DNA of 64,000 nucleotides from Endomychus coccineus (lineage: Eukaryota > Arthropoda > Insecta > Coleoptera > Endomychidae), in contig OY294070.1 in NCBI GenBank assembly GCA_958510875.1, positions 113,502,703 to 113,566,702 on the forward strand. Direction: 5' to 3'. Positions 1 to 9,876 of this stretch are shown in pieces (within the stretch, counting starts at the first letter, position 1; each line of letters begins with the position of its first letter). The notes below the pieces were generated by a model. That model saw only the letters and a list, made by a program, of their open reading frames with translations, had not been told where the DNA came from and searched no databases. The translations under genes and the position numbers were made by a program.

Positions 1-121
1 GGAGAACCAACCTCACGGAGGAGGGGTTTTAGTCGGTAGGAATCCGGTACACCCGGGGGCACGGGCACCCGAGGCGTCTATGCAAGATTTCTCCTCCTCT
101 ACGCCAAAAAAAAGAAAAAAG
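1..121 (+). mobile_element. 3' end of a non-LTR retrotransposon with A-rich tail
   Basis: This GC-rich stretch is unlike the AT-rich DNA after it. It ends in CTCCTCCTCTACGCC followed directly by an A-rich run (about 107-121). A GC-rich 3' UTR ending in an A tail is the usual form of a LINE 3' end. No coding sequence remains in the window, so the clade cannot be given; R1/I-like is a guess. It could also be a SINE that borrowed such a tail. Confidence 0.45.
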
Positions 122-130
122 AACATGAGC

Positions 131-487
131 TTGACGTTATCAACAAAAGGCTTGGAGTAGCTAGGTACCTTACAGCAATACCGCTTAGAGTGTGACAGTT
201 GATAAATATTATAATTTAATTAGAGTTTTACAGTTCTCGCCAACATATAAATTGTCTATCTCTTTTTAATACACATGCTTCAGATGAAGTACGAGAACTG
301 TACCTGTATCTTGTCGTAAATTATATGTCGCACCTGCTCCGTAGATGTCCTTGTGTGATTGGAACGTGTTTTCACCTGTACGATAGTGTTATGACTTGAT
401 AAAGTGCATTGCAAAATGGTTTCTTAATTGAATGTTCATGTTGGTTCCTTCCTCGTTTAGTGTCGTAATTTTTACAATTTACTGACG
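131..487 (+). repeat. Interspersed repeat, copy 1 (paralogue at 27752-28065)
   Basis: By eye this stretch aligns with 27752-28065 along its length. Shared landmarks in the same order are TTATCAA.AA.AGGCTTGG, CACCTG.TCC, TGTCCT.GT.TGATTG.AAC, GTGTTATGACT and GTGTCGTA. The second copy lies inside a 496 bp element with inverted ends. Copy 1 lacks recognisable ends and runs into a THAP-type relic, so this may be 5' non-coding sequence of a DNA transposon. No coding potential is visible. Confidence 0.6.
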
Positions 488-501
488 TTTGTTATTTAAT
501 T

Positions 502-1549
502 ATGCCGAATAAATGTTGTGCTCCAAAGCTGCAAGGGAAATTACAGCATAGAGCCTAAAATTGAAATGTTTAGTTTTCTAAATGATAATGAATTACGGAA
601 ACAATGGATATCGGCTGTCCCTTTGAAAGATTTCAATCCCTCTATATACTCAAGAATTTGTGTATCATACCTTTCCAAAGCTGATCTGGTAACAACAATA
701 ACAGACAAGATTCTCGTAGTGGTATTGCAGTAAGCGTAAATTTAGATAAACCTCATCTTAAAACAACGCCTGTCCCCTTTAATGTTTTTAATTGTCCGGA
801 ATGTTTTTCTAAATTAAAAATTTAGACGTGAAACTCGCGATGAAAAACTACTTCGAGCAGAATTTATGGCAAAAGCAATAACGCTACCACCCTGGTTTAA
901 AATAGTTGAAACAAATTTTTCATACGAATATATAATCCTGGTCCAACAATAACTTGCGCTTTTATATTAAATTGGAATTTGCTAGTAGAAACATTTTTAT
1001 TTGGTAATGAAATTTCTCTTGCAGTAAATGATAATGAAACAGTACTACGAATAAATAATTTGAATGAAATCAAACATTATGAATATTAACAGAGATAACT
1101 GATAATCTGATATTTTGAATACTTTTTGGGGCTGAATCAAGTGATGAAAATTTAAAATTTCATTTTCCATCGGAACAAATTACACTGCAGGCGACTTGCA
1201 GGAATAGGTATAGATCCTCACTTTTACAATAATAATTGGTAAGTTTTTAAAGAATTTCAAGTATCAATTTTGCATCATTCAAAAATTATAAATACAGCTT
1301 GTAATTCATACTTAACGATCCAGTAGTTAACGTGAAGCAAATGTTCCTTACATTTACCCATATTCAATTTAAATTTTTGAATAAACATGAAAATAACATG
1401 ATACTTTTATTTGATGACATCCATATTAAGCCATTTTTGGATGATAAACCTGAACTATTGTTGGTACCGCTTGCAATAACTCTAATTGAAGTTAATTCAA
1501 AATTGAAAGAGGTTATGAATATCTGCCCTGTATCAAAAATGAATCGATA
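502..1549 (+). pseudogene. THAP-domain P-type transposase relic
   Basis: The reading starts at the ATG at 502 with MPNKCCAP. After a frameshift near 520 it continues through 733 in a frame containing KIEMFSFLNDNELRKQW and an RICVSYL ending. That is the layout of a THAP zinc finger (C-x2-4-C, a central tryptophan, then C-x2-H), with the final His changed to Tyr. Further on, 1332-1550 encodes MILLFDDIHIKPFL, resembling the RNase H-like catalytic segment of P/THAP9 transposases, where an FDxxxIKP core carries a catalytic Asp. Stops and frameshifts fill the part between. The C-terminal half is absent: a foldback element begins at 1779. This is a dead relic of the P superfamily, a different copy from the one at 3103. 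Confidence 0.7.
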
Positions 1550-1778
1550 ATAATAATAAAACGAACTATTCTCTAATTTCATGAACTGAATTATTTTCAA
1601 ATTAGAATAAATTAGATACAAAATATTTCGTATTATATGTGACGATAATGCACGAGTTTTCTCTAAAAATTGAAATTACTTCACATGACTGAACAAAATG
1701 ATTATTTAATGCCCGTTATCACTTATTTAGATCGCTATTGCTGATATATTGTAACAAACAATTGAAATGTAAAGTAAA

Positions 1779-2672
1779 CAGGGTGTTTCAGTTTTTTCGT
1801 TCATAATTTCGGCAAACGATAGAACTTCTAAAAATAATAGGGGTCTTCCATATAACATTTTTCCCCGAATCACTTCGTTTGTTGAAATTGAAAAAAAAAG
1901 TTTTTTGCAAATATCTCCGGAACCGTTAATCGTACAGAAAACAGATTTTGTAAGCAATTTCTACTCATTCTATGTTTTGTGTGATGAAAATTTTTTTTTT
2001 ATTCATAATTGGTGAAGATTTTGAAGGGGTGGTGGTCGTTTTCCACCCAACTTCTACACCACACTGGGAACCGCCAATATATTCTACACAAAAAAGGTAC
2101 TCTTAGTCATAAGCTCTAAAGTTGACCGTTTTCGAGAAAAATCAACTTTTATGTTGAAAACATGGTCAATTCTTACTAATTAAACAAAATTTATTCAAAC
2201 GTTAGAACAAGTAGGTAGCAAAACCAAAAAATTTACCATGTTTTCAACATAAAAATTGATTATTATCGAAAACGGTCAACTTTACAGCTTATGACCAAGT
2301 ATCTTTTTTTATGTAGAAAACATTGGCGGTTCAAATGGGCATCTCAAAAGCGTACTTTTTTCAGTGGCGTAGAAGTTGGGGAGAAAAACAACCACTACCC
2401 CTTCAAAATGTTCACCAATTATGACTAAAAAAAAAATTTGTATCGCACAAAACATAGCTTATTATGAGTAGAAATTGCTTACGATATCTGTTCTCTGTAC
2501 AATAAACGGTGCCGGAGATATTCGCAAAAATATAAATTTTGTTTTTCAATTTCAACACCCTGTATCTCGAAAACGAAGTGATTTAGAGAAAAATTTTATA
2601 TGGGAGACCCCTATTATTTTTAGAAGTTCTATCGTTTGCCGAAGTTATGAATGAAAAAACTGAAACACCCTG
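1779..2672. mobile_element. Foldback-type MITE, arms about 390 bp (CAGGGTGTTTCAG ends)
   Basis: The first and last about 390 bp are inverted copies: CAGGGTGTTTCAGTTTTTTC at 1779 matches the reverse complement of the end at 2672. Similarity continues inward through the ATAGAACTTCTAAAAATAAT block and the TTGACCGTTTTCGA block to a loop of about 70 bp near 2165-2235. The right flank is TA and the left flank AA, consistent with a Tc1/mariner-type TA target with one mutation. No transposase is inside. The CAGGGTGTTTCA tip is shared with the elements at 40707 and 62577. Confidence 0.85.
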
Positions 2673-3094
2673 TATAAGTCGAATTTGATTTTCTCAGAAG
2701 ATATATTAGTTGAGGGCTTTTATAGTCTTATGGAAAAATTTAAGTAGGGGTGATTCATTTTATTCCAAAGAAATAGTGAGCCATTTGGTTATGTATGTTA
2801 GAATAAATTATTAAGAAATCACAAAGAGTAATTTCTTATAATTTTAAATAAACATAGGTTTCTTTGTGATTTAGTTTCGAAGCATATAACAGAAGAGGAC
2901 TATTTTCAAAATTTTGTTGGTTGTGAAACTCACATAGAGAAGGATATTCTTGAATAATTATTGCTCAGGAACTATAGATCAATTAAAATCTTTAAGTAAA
3001 GGTCGAAAATTAAGTACATAGGCAGTTGTTGATTCTCAAAGTTTTCACAGAATATAGATATGATGCTCGAAATGTACTGGTTTGTAAATTCAAT
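2673..3094. other. No gene recognised
   Basis: AT-rich sequence between the foldback element and the P-type element. Short open stretches exist but none has recognisable motifs or convincing length. Confidence 0.5.
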
Positions 3095-3336
3095 ATCGTA
3101 CCCATAGATAACTCTACTACCGTAGAATGAAATGTCTTATGGAAGGGATCAAAACCGTCAAGTATTTACGCTTCCAAAACACGGGAGGGCGCGTCAAGCG
3201 CCCGAAATCAATAGAAATTATAATGCGCATGCGTTTGTTATTGTTTTTCAATAGTAGCCATGTTTAATTCATTTGTGGATTTTGCTTGCTATCATACACG
3301 CTATTTCTACAATATTATTTTTGCATAATATTTATC

Positions 3337-4170
3337 ATGGGAAAACACGGTTGTGCTATACGCAATTGTCCGCCACTTCAGGACCATAAACGCTACAGAT
3401 TTCCGAGCTGTATTTCATGGATTGAAAGAAACTGCGAAGAATATGAAACCTGGTGAGAAACATTGTGTTCTTATTTTTGATGAAATGAGTCTTACACCAT
3501 ACCTGCAGTATAATGAAAATACGGACGAAGTTGATGGTTTCGAAGATTTTGGAAGTTAGAAAACCTCTAACATAGCTAATCATGTACAGGTGAACTATAT
3601 GTGAATAAAAATAATTAAATTTCTCTCATTGACGCTCTATCAGATTTTCATGGTGCAAGGTATTGAGGGAAAATGGAAACAACCAATTATTATGTATCAA
3701 TTTATTAAAGGAGCAGCAAAGGCTGAAACCATTAAATGTTCAATTCAAAACATTGTACGATCTTGCAGGGAAATTGGTTTCAATGTGGTGGCCACAATTT
3801 GCGATCAAGGTACAAATAATGTCAGTACGATAAACAAATTAGTGAAGGAAACGAAAGACGAGTATGCAATGCAAGAGGAGGGAAAGAATTATATGACTTC
3901 ATATTTGAAGTTGATGGACAAAAAATTATCCCATTGTATGATCCACCACATTTATTGAAAGGTGTGAGAAACAACCTCCTAACAAAAACCGTTTATTACA
4001 CGCTAAACGGAACTTCAAAAAAAGCAAAATGGGAATATATACAAAAGGCATGGCAACTGGATAATGTTAGTGGATACTTGAGAGCGATGCCAAAATTGAC
4101 TGAGTTTCATGTAACTCCTAATAAAGTGAAGAAAATGAAGGTCTCAATATGTGCTCAAGTTTTGAGTAGA
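3337..4170 (+). pseudogene. P/THAP9-like transposase relic
   Basis: Translation from the ATG at 3337 gives MGKHGCAIRNCPP, the start of a THAP zinc finger. Within about 25 residues the frame changes, apparently at an internal deletion, and enters the catalytic region in the frame of 3353: KPGEKHCVLIFDEMSL, with the FDE catalytic motif. A 54 bp GT-AG intron (3590-3643, GTGAAC...CTATCAG) restores the frame into MVQGIEGKWKQP. There is one in-frame stop at 3557-3559. A frameshift near 3900 leads to KIIPLYDPPHLLKGVRNNLL, a conserved P-transposase block. The product cannot function. The intron shows that the ancestor was a spliced eukaryotic transposase gene. Confidence 0.85.
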
Positions 4171-4380
4171 ATATTTAATTGTATTTATATGTATATTTTA
4201 TATATTTCTGTTCTAACTCAGCAACATGTATATTTCATGTATTTTTGTTTTAATTAGTCTCGGTATTTAATTGTATTTATATGTATATTTTTTGTATTTT
4301 TGTTTTAACCCATTGTAATTAGTCTCGATATTTAATTGTATTTATATGTATATTTTATATATTTCTGTTCTAACTCTGCG
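4168..4380. repeat. Short AT-rich tandem duplication
   Basis: The segment ATTTAATTGTATTTATATGT recurs three times (about 4171, 4266 and 4331), each time followed by TATATTTT and usually a TTCTGTTCTAACTC or TTTTGTTTTAA tail. The spacings are about 95 and 65 bp. It lies in the 3' non-coding part of the P-type element, so it is part of that element's history. Confidence 0.75.
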
Positions 4381-4594
4381 GTTGAATAAAAACTATTGGT
4401 AAAAACTATCGACTTTCATTTCCTACTTGAATTGTAGAAAACAAAATTTGCGTTTATGTGCTGTGTAACTTCGAATTTCCCTCCAAACCATCATTTAGTA
4501 CGCTTCCAATCCTCACGCAGCGCTCTTGTCGCGGTTTCGGTACCTAACATGGAACATTTCATTCTACGGTAGTAGAGTTATCTATGATCGTACC

Positions 4595-7335
4595 TTAAGC
4601 CGTTTCCGAGTTATTGAATAGAACGGTCCGTCAAAATACTGGGCGCTATTCGCCCATTGTAGAAAGAAATTGTGCCTATAAACTCCGCGAATCCCGTACA
4701 GAAGCGCCCTCTACAATTTACGGGCGACCGTTGAGAAAACTAGGTTTGCAGATGCTTGGAGCTGTGTGTGCCAAAGCTGCTTTCTTTTATTGATGCCGAC
4801 TGATTCATGGTCATGGTTTTGTAGCTTACTATAATAGCCTATTCACTTCCAAGATCGCACGTAGACAAATTGTAATGGAATGATAAGGGTATGTCTTCAA
4901 TTAGTCCTGAATTAGGTAAATTCCGAACATTACTCTATTTGTTCAATGTTATATCAACAATTTATATAATGAGATTAATATAACATACAAATTGGACCAT
5001 AGGTATGTATAATGATGCAAACTTAGCAAGGTTCCCTTATTGTTGGTACATCATATATGTCAACAACAATATGAATGAATGTTATGGAATGACGTATCAA
5101 CATCAATACATAAGGATGAGGAAGGATGAGAGTTTATAGATTAGGATAGTGTTATCATGAGCAATCAGAATTAATTTTTAGGAGTTAAGATATCATAAAT
5201 CATGATTAACCAGTTATGAATTAGTTCTATGTTATGAACTGTTGTAATATGGTGTAAGTGTTATTTCAATAAGGCGATAAACCATACGATGATATAATTT
5301 GCATCTTACCACACCACCAGCAATCACAACCCCAATAGAACCTGGCACCTGGATGCGGCGTTCACTGTGAACAAAATAGAATTATAGTAATCGTTGAATG
5401 ATAAAATCTTCATAAAATAATCGATGAATCAATCATTCAATTAATCTATCATTTCAAAAAATTATTTCACTTCAATCCATGCTCACGTAATAATAAAACA
5501 TCAATAAGTACCTACATCATACGTGCCACATAATTCTAATCATTCATTGAAACAAGATTTGTGGAAGAGTTGAAAGTTTGTATGCACAATTTACATTTCG
5601 CTGAAACATTATTGTCCATATTTTTCTAGAATATACCTTTACTCTTAGGTAAATTATGATTAATTCCTTTATGGTTCCTAATGATCAACTCCCTACTAAC
5701 AACAAACTAATTATTTAACTGATAGGGTGAGTATAAATTGTCACTGTGAGTAACGACCCCGACGGGTTGCTTTAATAATTTAGCGAAGATATCAAAGAAT
5801 GTAAAATACAGAATATCGTAACTTGGATAAATAACGTGGTATATGCTGTTGTGAAAATTCGAAATGTGATGGATTTCGGAAAACATACCCGCAAAAAAAT
5901 TAACAAACGAAATTGCTGCTTGGTGTTTTGAACCTAGGCTATAGATCTAAACGGCAATGTTATCGCAGGTTAGTTTTTCAAATTTCCTGGCGTTTAGTTT
6001 TCCGAATTTCACCGGAGAATGTCGACATTCATCAGTTTCAGTCTTCACAGCAATATATACACAATTACAGTTCAGACAGAACACTGAAAAATATATTTTA
6101 TCCAATGTCTGATGCTATCGTTGCGGTCTTTACTCAAATCGCGGTTTGAAATGCTGACCAGCTCAGAACAAACATGCAATCTTGTATGAAACATCATCAA
6201 ATTTAATGAAAAGGAAATATCCTTAGATTGCTACATAGCGCAATCGAGCTCGGGCAACTAGACTGACTGCGCCGCGCGCTCTTTGGTCAGTCAGGAATAT
6301 ACCTAGATAGACTGCGGCGCGTGCTCTTCATCGGCTTATGCGAAAGACGGCGTGAGCGTAGCGAAAGCATAAGCTCATCATTTGCATCAATGCGTTGCAT
6401 TGTGAATAATTCTTTCAGTGGGACATCTATCTTCTGGTTCACTTGGTGCTTCAGTATTTCCAAATGGGGTTTCTCTCTGGCGGAGAGGGTCGAATAGTGA
6501 CTTCGTCGTCCTACTCGTTCCACTCATGAGCTCGTAAGAAAAGTGAAACATATCGACATGGAGAAATCTAAACTCTAATTAAAATTAGTTAAAATTGGTT
6601 GAGAAAAGTAAAATTTTTCGGGAGACATTTATTAACAAAATTGAGTATACTTGATTTTAATCCGTTTTATGACCAAATAAAGATGAAGAATTTATATTAA
6701 GACGACTCGTCTCTGATTTTTGTGGCAGAACTGTAGAAGTATGTATATGGTGAATGTAACTGCATTTTCAGAGCTCAAATAGTGGTAGTTCAAATTTATT
6801 CCCAACAAACAACATTTGGTTCAGCTCAAAGTTCAACTACAAAAATATTTCTTAATTATAATCGAGCCTTTAAAACGCGAAATTAATCGTAACCTTATTT
6901 TCAAGCGTTTCTGAGGAATTACCGTTTAACTGTGCTTTCATGACAAAGTTTAACCGGATTGTAATGTTTAATTCACACACTCTGATTCTGTTTCAACAAG
7001 ATGATTATCCAAACGAGTAAACATTATCGTTAAAATGTATTCGGCCAGCTTAAAATTTACATCGTTAATATCAAAAGTGCTACATTCTCGCCTCATGTCA
7101 GAGCGTAAGACCCCAGGCCAAAACTAACAAGCTTGTATGCATTAGTTTCGAATAAATCATATTTCGTGACTTATCAAATTGGATGCATGTTTTCTCGTTG
7201 GAGCATTTCCGGCATGGCATGAATTGGCAAAATTAAATAGTTTAATTTCTAGTTGATATTACACAATCATGAACGACGTTTGAGTTTCAATTCACAAAAT
7301 TTATTCATGTCGGTATAAATGAATATTATTATTAG
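4595..7335. other. No gene recognised; GC-richer patch at 6235-6540
   Basis: Mostly AT-rich. The patch at 6235-6540 is GC-richer and contains two near copies of a short word (GACTGCGCCGCGCGCTCTT and GACTGCGGCGCGTGCTCTT, about 58 bp apart). A 78-codon minus-strand frame (6523-6287) crosses the patch but matches nothing I recognise. The sequence around 5040-5340 has some look of an LTR, but I could not find a second copy or a convincing primer-binding site. Confidence 0.4.
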
Positions 7336-7394
7336 TATTATTTGAGGGGGTGGGTCATTGCGGCCCCTCCATGCCTAGGCCGAATCCCTTTGCA

Positions 7395-7690
7395 CGGCGG
7401 TTCCCACCGACGAGTGTTCACCAGGCCACCAATGGGCAGTTCCCACACGACAGTGTTCATCATGCTCCTTAGGTTAACGATTAACGTGTCACCTGGTGGA
7501 GCGGTTCTCCCCACGAGTATTCACCTATCTCCCACAGGTGAACGATTCCTAAAGTGGTTAACACCAAGTTCGTGATATATTATTTAAACGTAGTCCTATT
7601 TAAATGGTTTCCACTCGAGGGTGTTCACCTGCTTCAGAGGTAGGTGAAATCGGTTCCCACTTAAGAGTGCTCACCGAGTGTCCGAAGTGG
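7395..7690. repeat. Diverged minisatellite, core GGTTCCCAC..GAGTGTTCACC
   Basis: Five imperfect copies of one core occur at about 7398, 7438, 7502, 7603 and 7650, each roughly GGTTCCCACnnnnGAGTGTTCACC, with spacings of about 40-100 bp. They lie just beyond the 3' side of the minus-strand LINE relic and may belong to its 3' UTR. Confidence 0.55.
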
Positions 7691-7699
7691 ACAAACAGC

Positions 7700-8450
7700 C
7701 ACCTACTCAAACCCCAGTTGGAACTGGATAGAGGTTTAGCACCATCTTTGTATCTAGTTTCTGGATCTCTCCAGTATTGCATAGCTCCAACGAGAGTGCT
7801 CTGCGTCTTGAGGAATTCAGTGTTAACCATCTGTACAGAATGTGCATTGACGTTTCATTTCCCCTTTGCACGAATTGCACAAAGACGAATCGGTAAGGTT
7901 CATCCTGTGGAGAGTACTCTTTCCTAATGTGCTGTCTAGTCAGTGCTTTCGACTGCCTGCAACCGTTCACTAGTTTCTACTCTTCCGTGTGTTGTGTTCT
8001 AACCCAGCAGTGGATTGTCTCTTTGATGTTACTCTTCGAGATGCCCATCGCAAGTTCGGGGCCTATTAGGGGTTCTATAGCCCTCAGTTTTGCAAGCTCA
8101 TCGGCTATTTTGTTTCCCCTTATTCCAGAGTGACCGGGGACCCAGAATAAAGTGAGCTTGTCTTCGTCTCCGGCAACATTTTAAAGCATGTTGATACAAT
8201 CCCACACCAGATTCGATGTTATTCTCATGATACCCAGCGCACCAAGGGCTGCCTTGCTGTCTGTGCATATACTGATGAAGGTTTGCATTCTTTCTCAGCG
8301 CGTTATTGTCTGTATCTCCGCTTGGAGAATGGTGGCGTGTTTGCCCAGAGGTATAGAAATACTTTTACCTGTAATATATCCCTGCTCCCAACTACCCATG
8401 GTTCCTGGCTCCATCAGTGCACCAGATTTCACCATTGGGACTAAATGAAT
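7700..8450 (-). pseudogene. R1-like LINE, RNase H and C-terminal region (relic)
   Basis: On the minus strand the frame from about 8170 reads LFWVPGHSGIRGNKIADELA, the classic RNase H C-terminal block of R1/I-type LINE polyproteins. Upstream, in broken frames, are WCTDGAR, an AEI-type glutamate region and ICTDSKAALGAL, matching the other acidic catalytic blocks. Downstream lies KLVNGCRQSKALTRQH, a linker commonly seen before the cysteine-rich tail. Several frameshifts and a stop break it. Its orientation matches RT and endonuclease fragments at 9423-9812 and 12640-12900, so all three may be one dismembered copy. Confidence 0.8.
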
Positions 8451-9415
8451 AGGTATTTGGAAAAACACCTGACAGTATTCAAATTGTGGACAAAAATCAA
8501 ATATCCACAGCTAATTGAATTAATGCAAAATCAATAATATATTCACCAGGAATTAGCCTTGGGGGTAAAGTGGATTTAATGTCCCTACGTAGGGGAGCAG
8601 GTAGCTCGACGCTCGAGATTTACAGGTTCCTTGGGAAACACCGAATAAATGGATAAAGCAGGTATGGGTAACGAGAAGGAATTCACTGACTTGCCTGACC
8701 AAAGCTTATGTACTTGGTATACCGTGAAAAATCCCTTTTGAAAACTCGACTGTTAGTCAGTCTAAAACGGGATCTTAACTCTGGTCCCTTCCGAATTCTG
8801 AAGGAATATTTATTGAAACTGCACAACCACTAGCAATTGTAACCAGTAAACCTATTTTATTAAATATGTATAGATTGATATAGTATATTATGCAACTAGT
8901 GCGGAAATTAGTATATTTCATACGTGTATGAACTAACCAGTTTTCGCTCGAGTTGTACACTACACTTTTCCGATGACCTACTTTATCCAACTTATAAATA
9001 CGTGTCTTCTGAATAAATTAGAATAACTTACAATTATTAATACAGTGAAACCCATACTATAATGTCATCAACTATTTTTCGGTTAGTCATTGTCACAGCT
9101 GCCCATAACTGAGTGAAAATTAGAGTATAGGTACCTAATAGGTAATCCCACCAATCACAGGGCGAGGAAATTGTGGGAAATATCTCAAACTAGTGGCGAA
9201 TATGAAATTTTCTGCGCTATCACAATACGCAATATGTTTTTCAGGTAGATCATCGGAAAATAAAATTTCCGTCTCAACAAATCCCAAAAAAGGCACCCGC
9301 AACGCTTCAACAATTATTCTTCTCAGATTGGGAAACACAAGTACTATTCATATATTATTGTTCAAGATGTCCCAAAAGCGTCATCCCTTGGAGGGCTGTT
9401 AGAGCAGCTCTTCAT
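8451..9415. other. No gene recognised
   Basis: No motif-bearing frame is visible on either strand. If the flanking LINE pieces are one copy, this stretch would hold its decayed RT-RNase H connection plus unrelated insertions. Confidence 0.4.
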
Positions 9416-9422
9416 CATAATA

Positions 9423-9812
9423 TCAAAATACAGGATTCAGGGTAAGCTCCTCCTTTTGGTTCAACTTGTTTATTATGTTTAGAGCAGATGCTGTTCCTGC
9501 GATTTTGCCTATTGCGATACTCGCAATGTCGTTGGCATACCCTAAGCAGTTAATGTCTTTGGATGCCAGCCTTATCGATGGTTCATTCACCAGGATATTC
9601 CATTGAAAAGTTGTGACCACCCCTCTTTGCGGCCACCCCTACCAGGACTGGCGTTTATTCACTGGCACAGGAAGGATTTGTACCCCTTTACTTTCTAGAC
9701 CCTTGGTAATTGACTATGTTGATGCATTGTTTAATACACCCTCAATATCGACAAACGTTGCCATGGCTATCTCTTTATCGTCGAGGATTTCGCTGGTAGC
9801 CTGTTAAAATCA
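9423..9812 (-). pseudogene. R1-like LINE, reverse transcriptase fragment
   Basis: The minus-strand frames contain IAMATFVDIEGVLNNAST, an RT motif A block (F-x-D-I-E-G-x-x-N-N) typical of R1-type elements. Further on, SKDINCLGYANDIASIAIG corresponds to the YADD box with the first catalytic Asp changed to Asn. The stretch between, where the PQG motif should be, is frameshifted (GWPQRGVV remains). The fragment cannot be active. It lies directly left of the plus-strand LINE at 9865, and the endonuclease part of a minus-strand LINE lies directly to its right. Confidence 0.72.
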
Positions 9813-9876
9813 TCCAGTGCCCAATCTGTTGATTCACCTGGCGTTCGTTGAGGGGGTTTCTTGATAAAGAAGAATT

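Larger units (their letters stand above)
3103..4586 (+). mobile_element. P-superfamily (THAP9-like) deletion derivative with 32 bp TIRs and 8 bp TSD
   Basis: The left end CATAGATAACTCTACTACCG, extended by TAGAATGAAATG, is repeated without mismatch in inverted orientation at 4555-4586, giving 32 bp terminal inverted repeats. The octamer ATCGTACC lies directly outside both ends (3095-3102 and 4587-4594), a perfect 8 bp target-site duplication. An 8 bp duplication is the P-superfamily (and hAT) rule, and the coding relic inside is P/THAP-type. The 1484 bp unit is too short for an autonomous THAP9-like element and lacks most of the THAP domain and the N-terminal half of the transposase, so it is an internal-deletion derivative. 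The perfect ends suggest relatively recent movement. Confidence 0.93.

Noticed and set aside
5040..5340. Possible LTR
   Set aside because: TGTTGG-like start and CA-like end were noticed, but no second copy, no convincing primer-binding site and no gag/pol were found.
6287..6523. 78-codon minus-strand frame in a GC-richer patch
   Set aside because: No recognised motif, no neighbour exon, and the patch contains a short direct repeat. Base composition alone explains the open frame.
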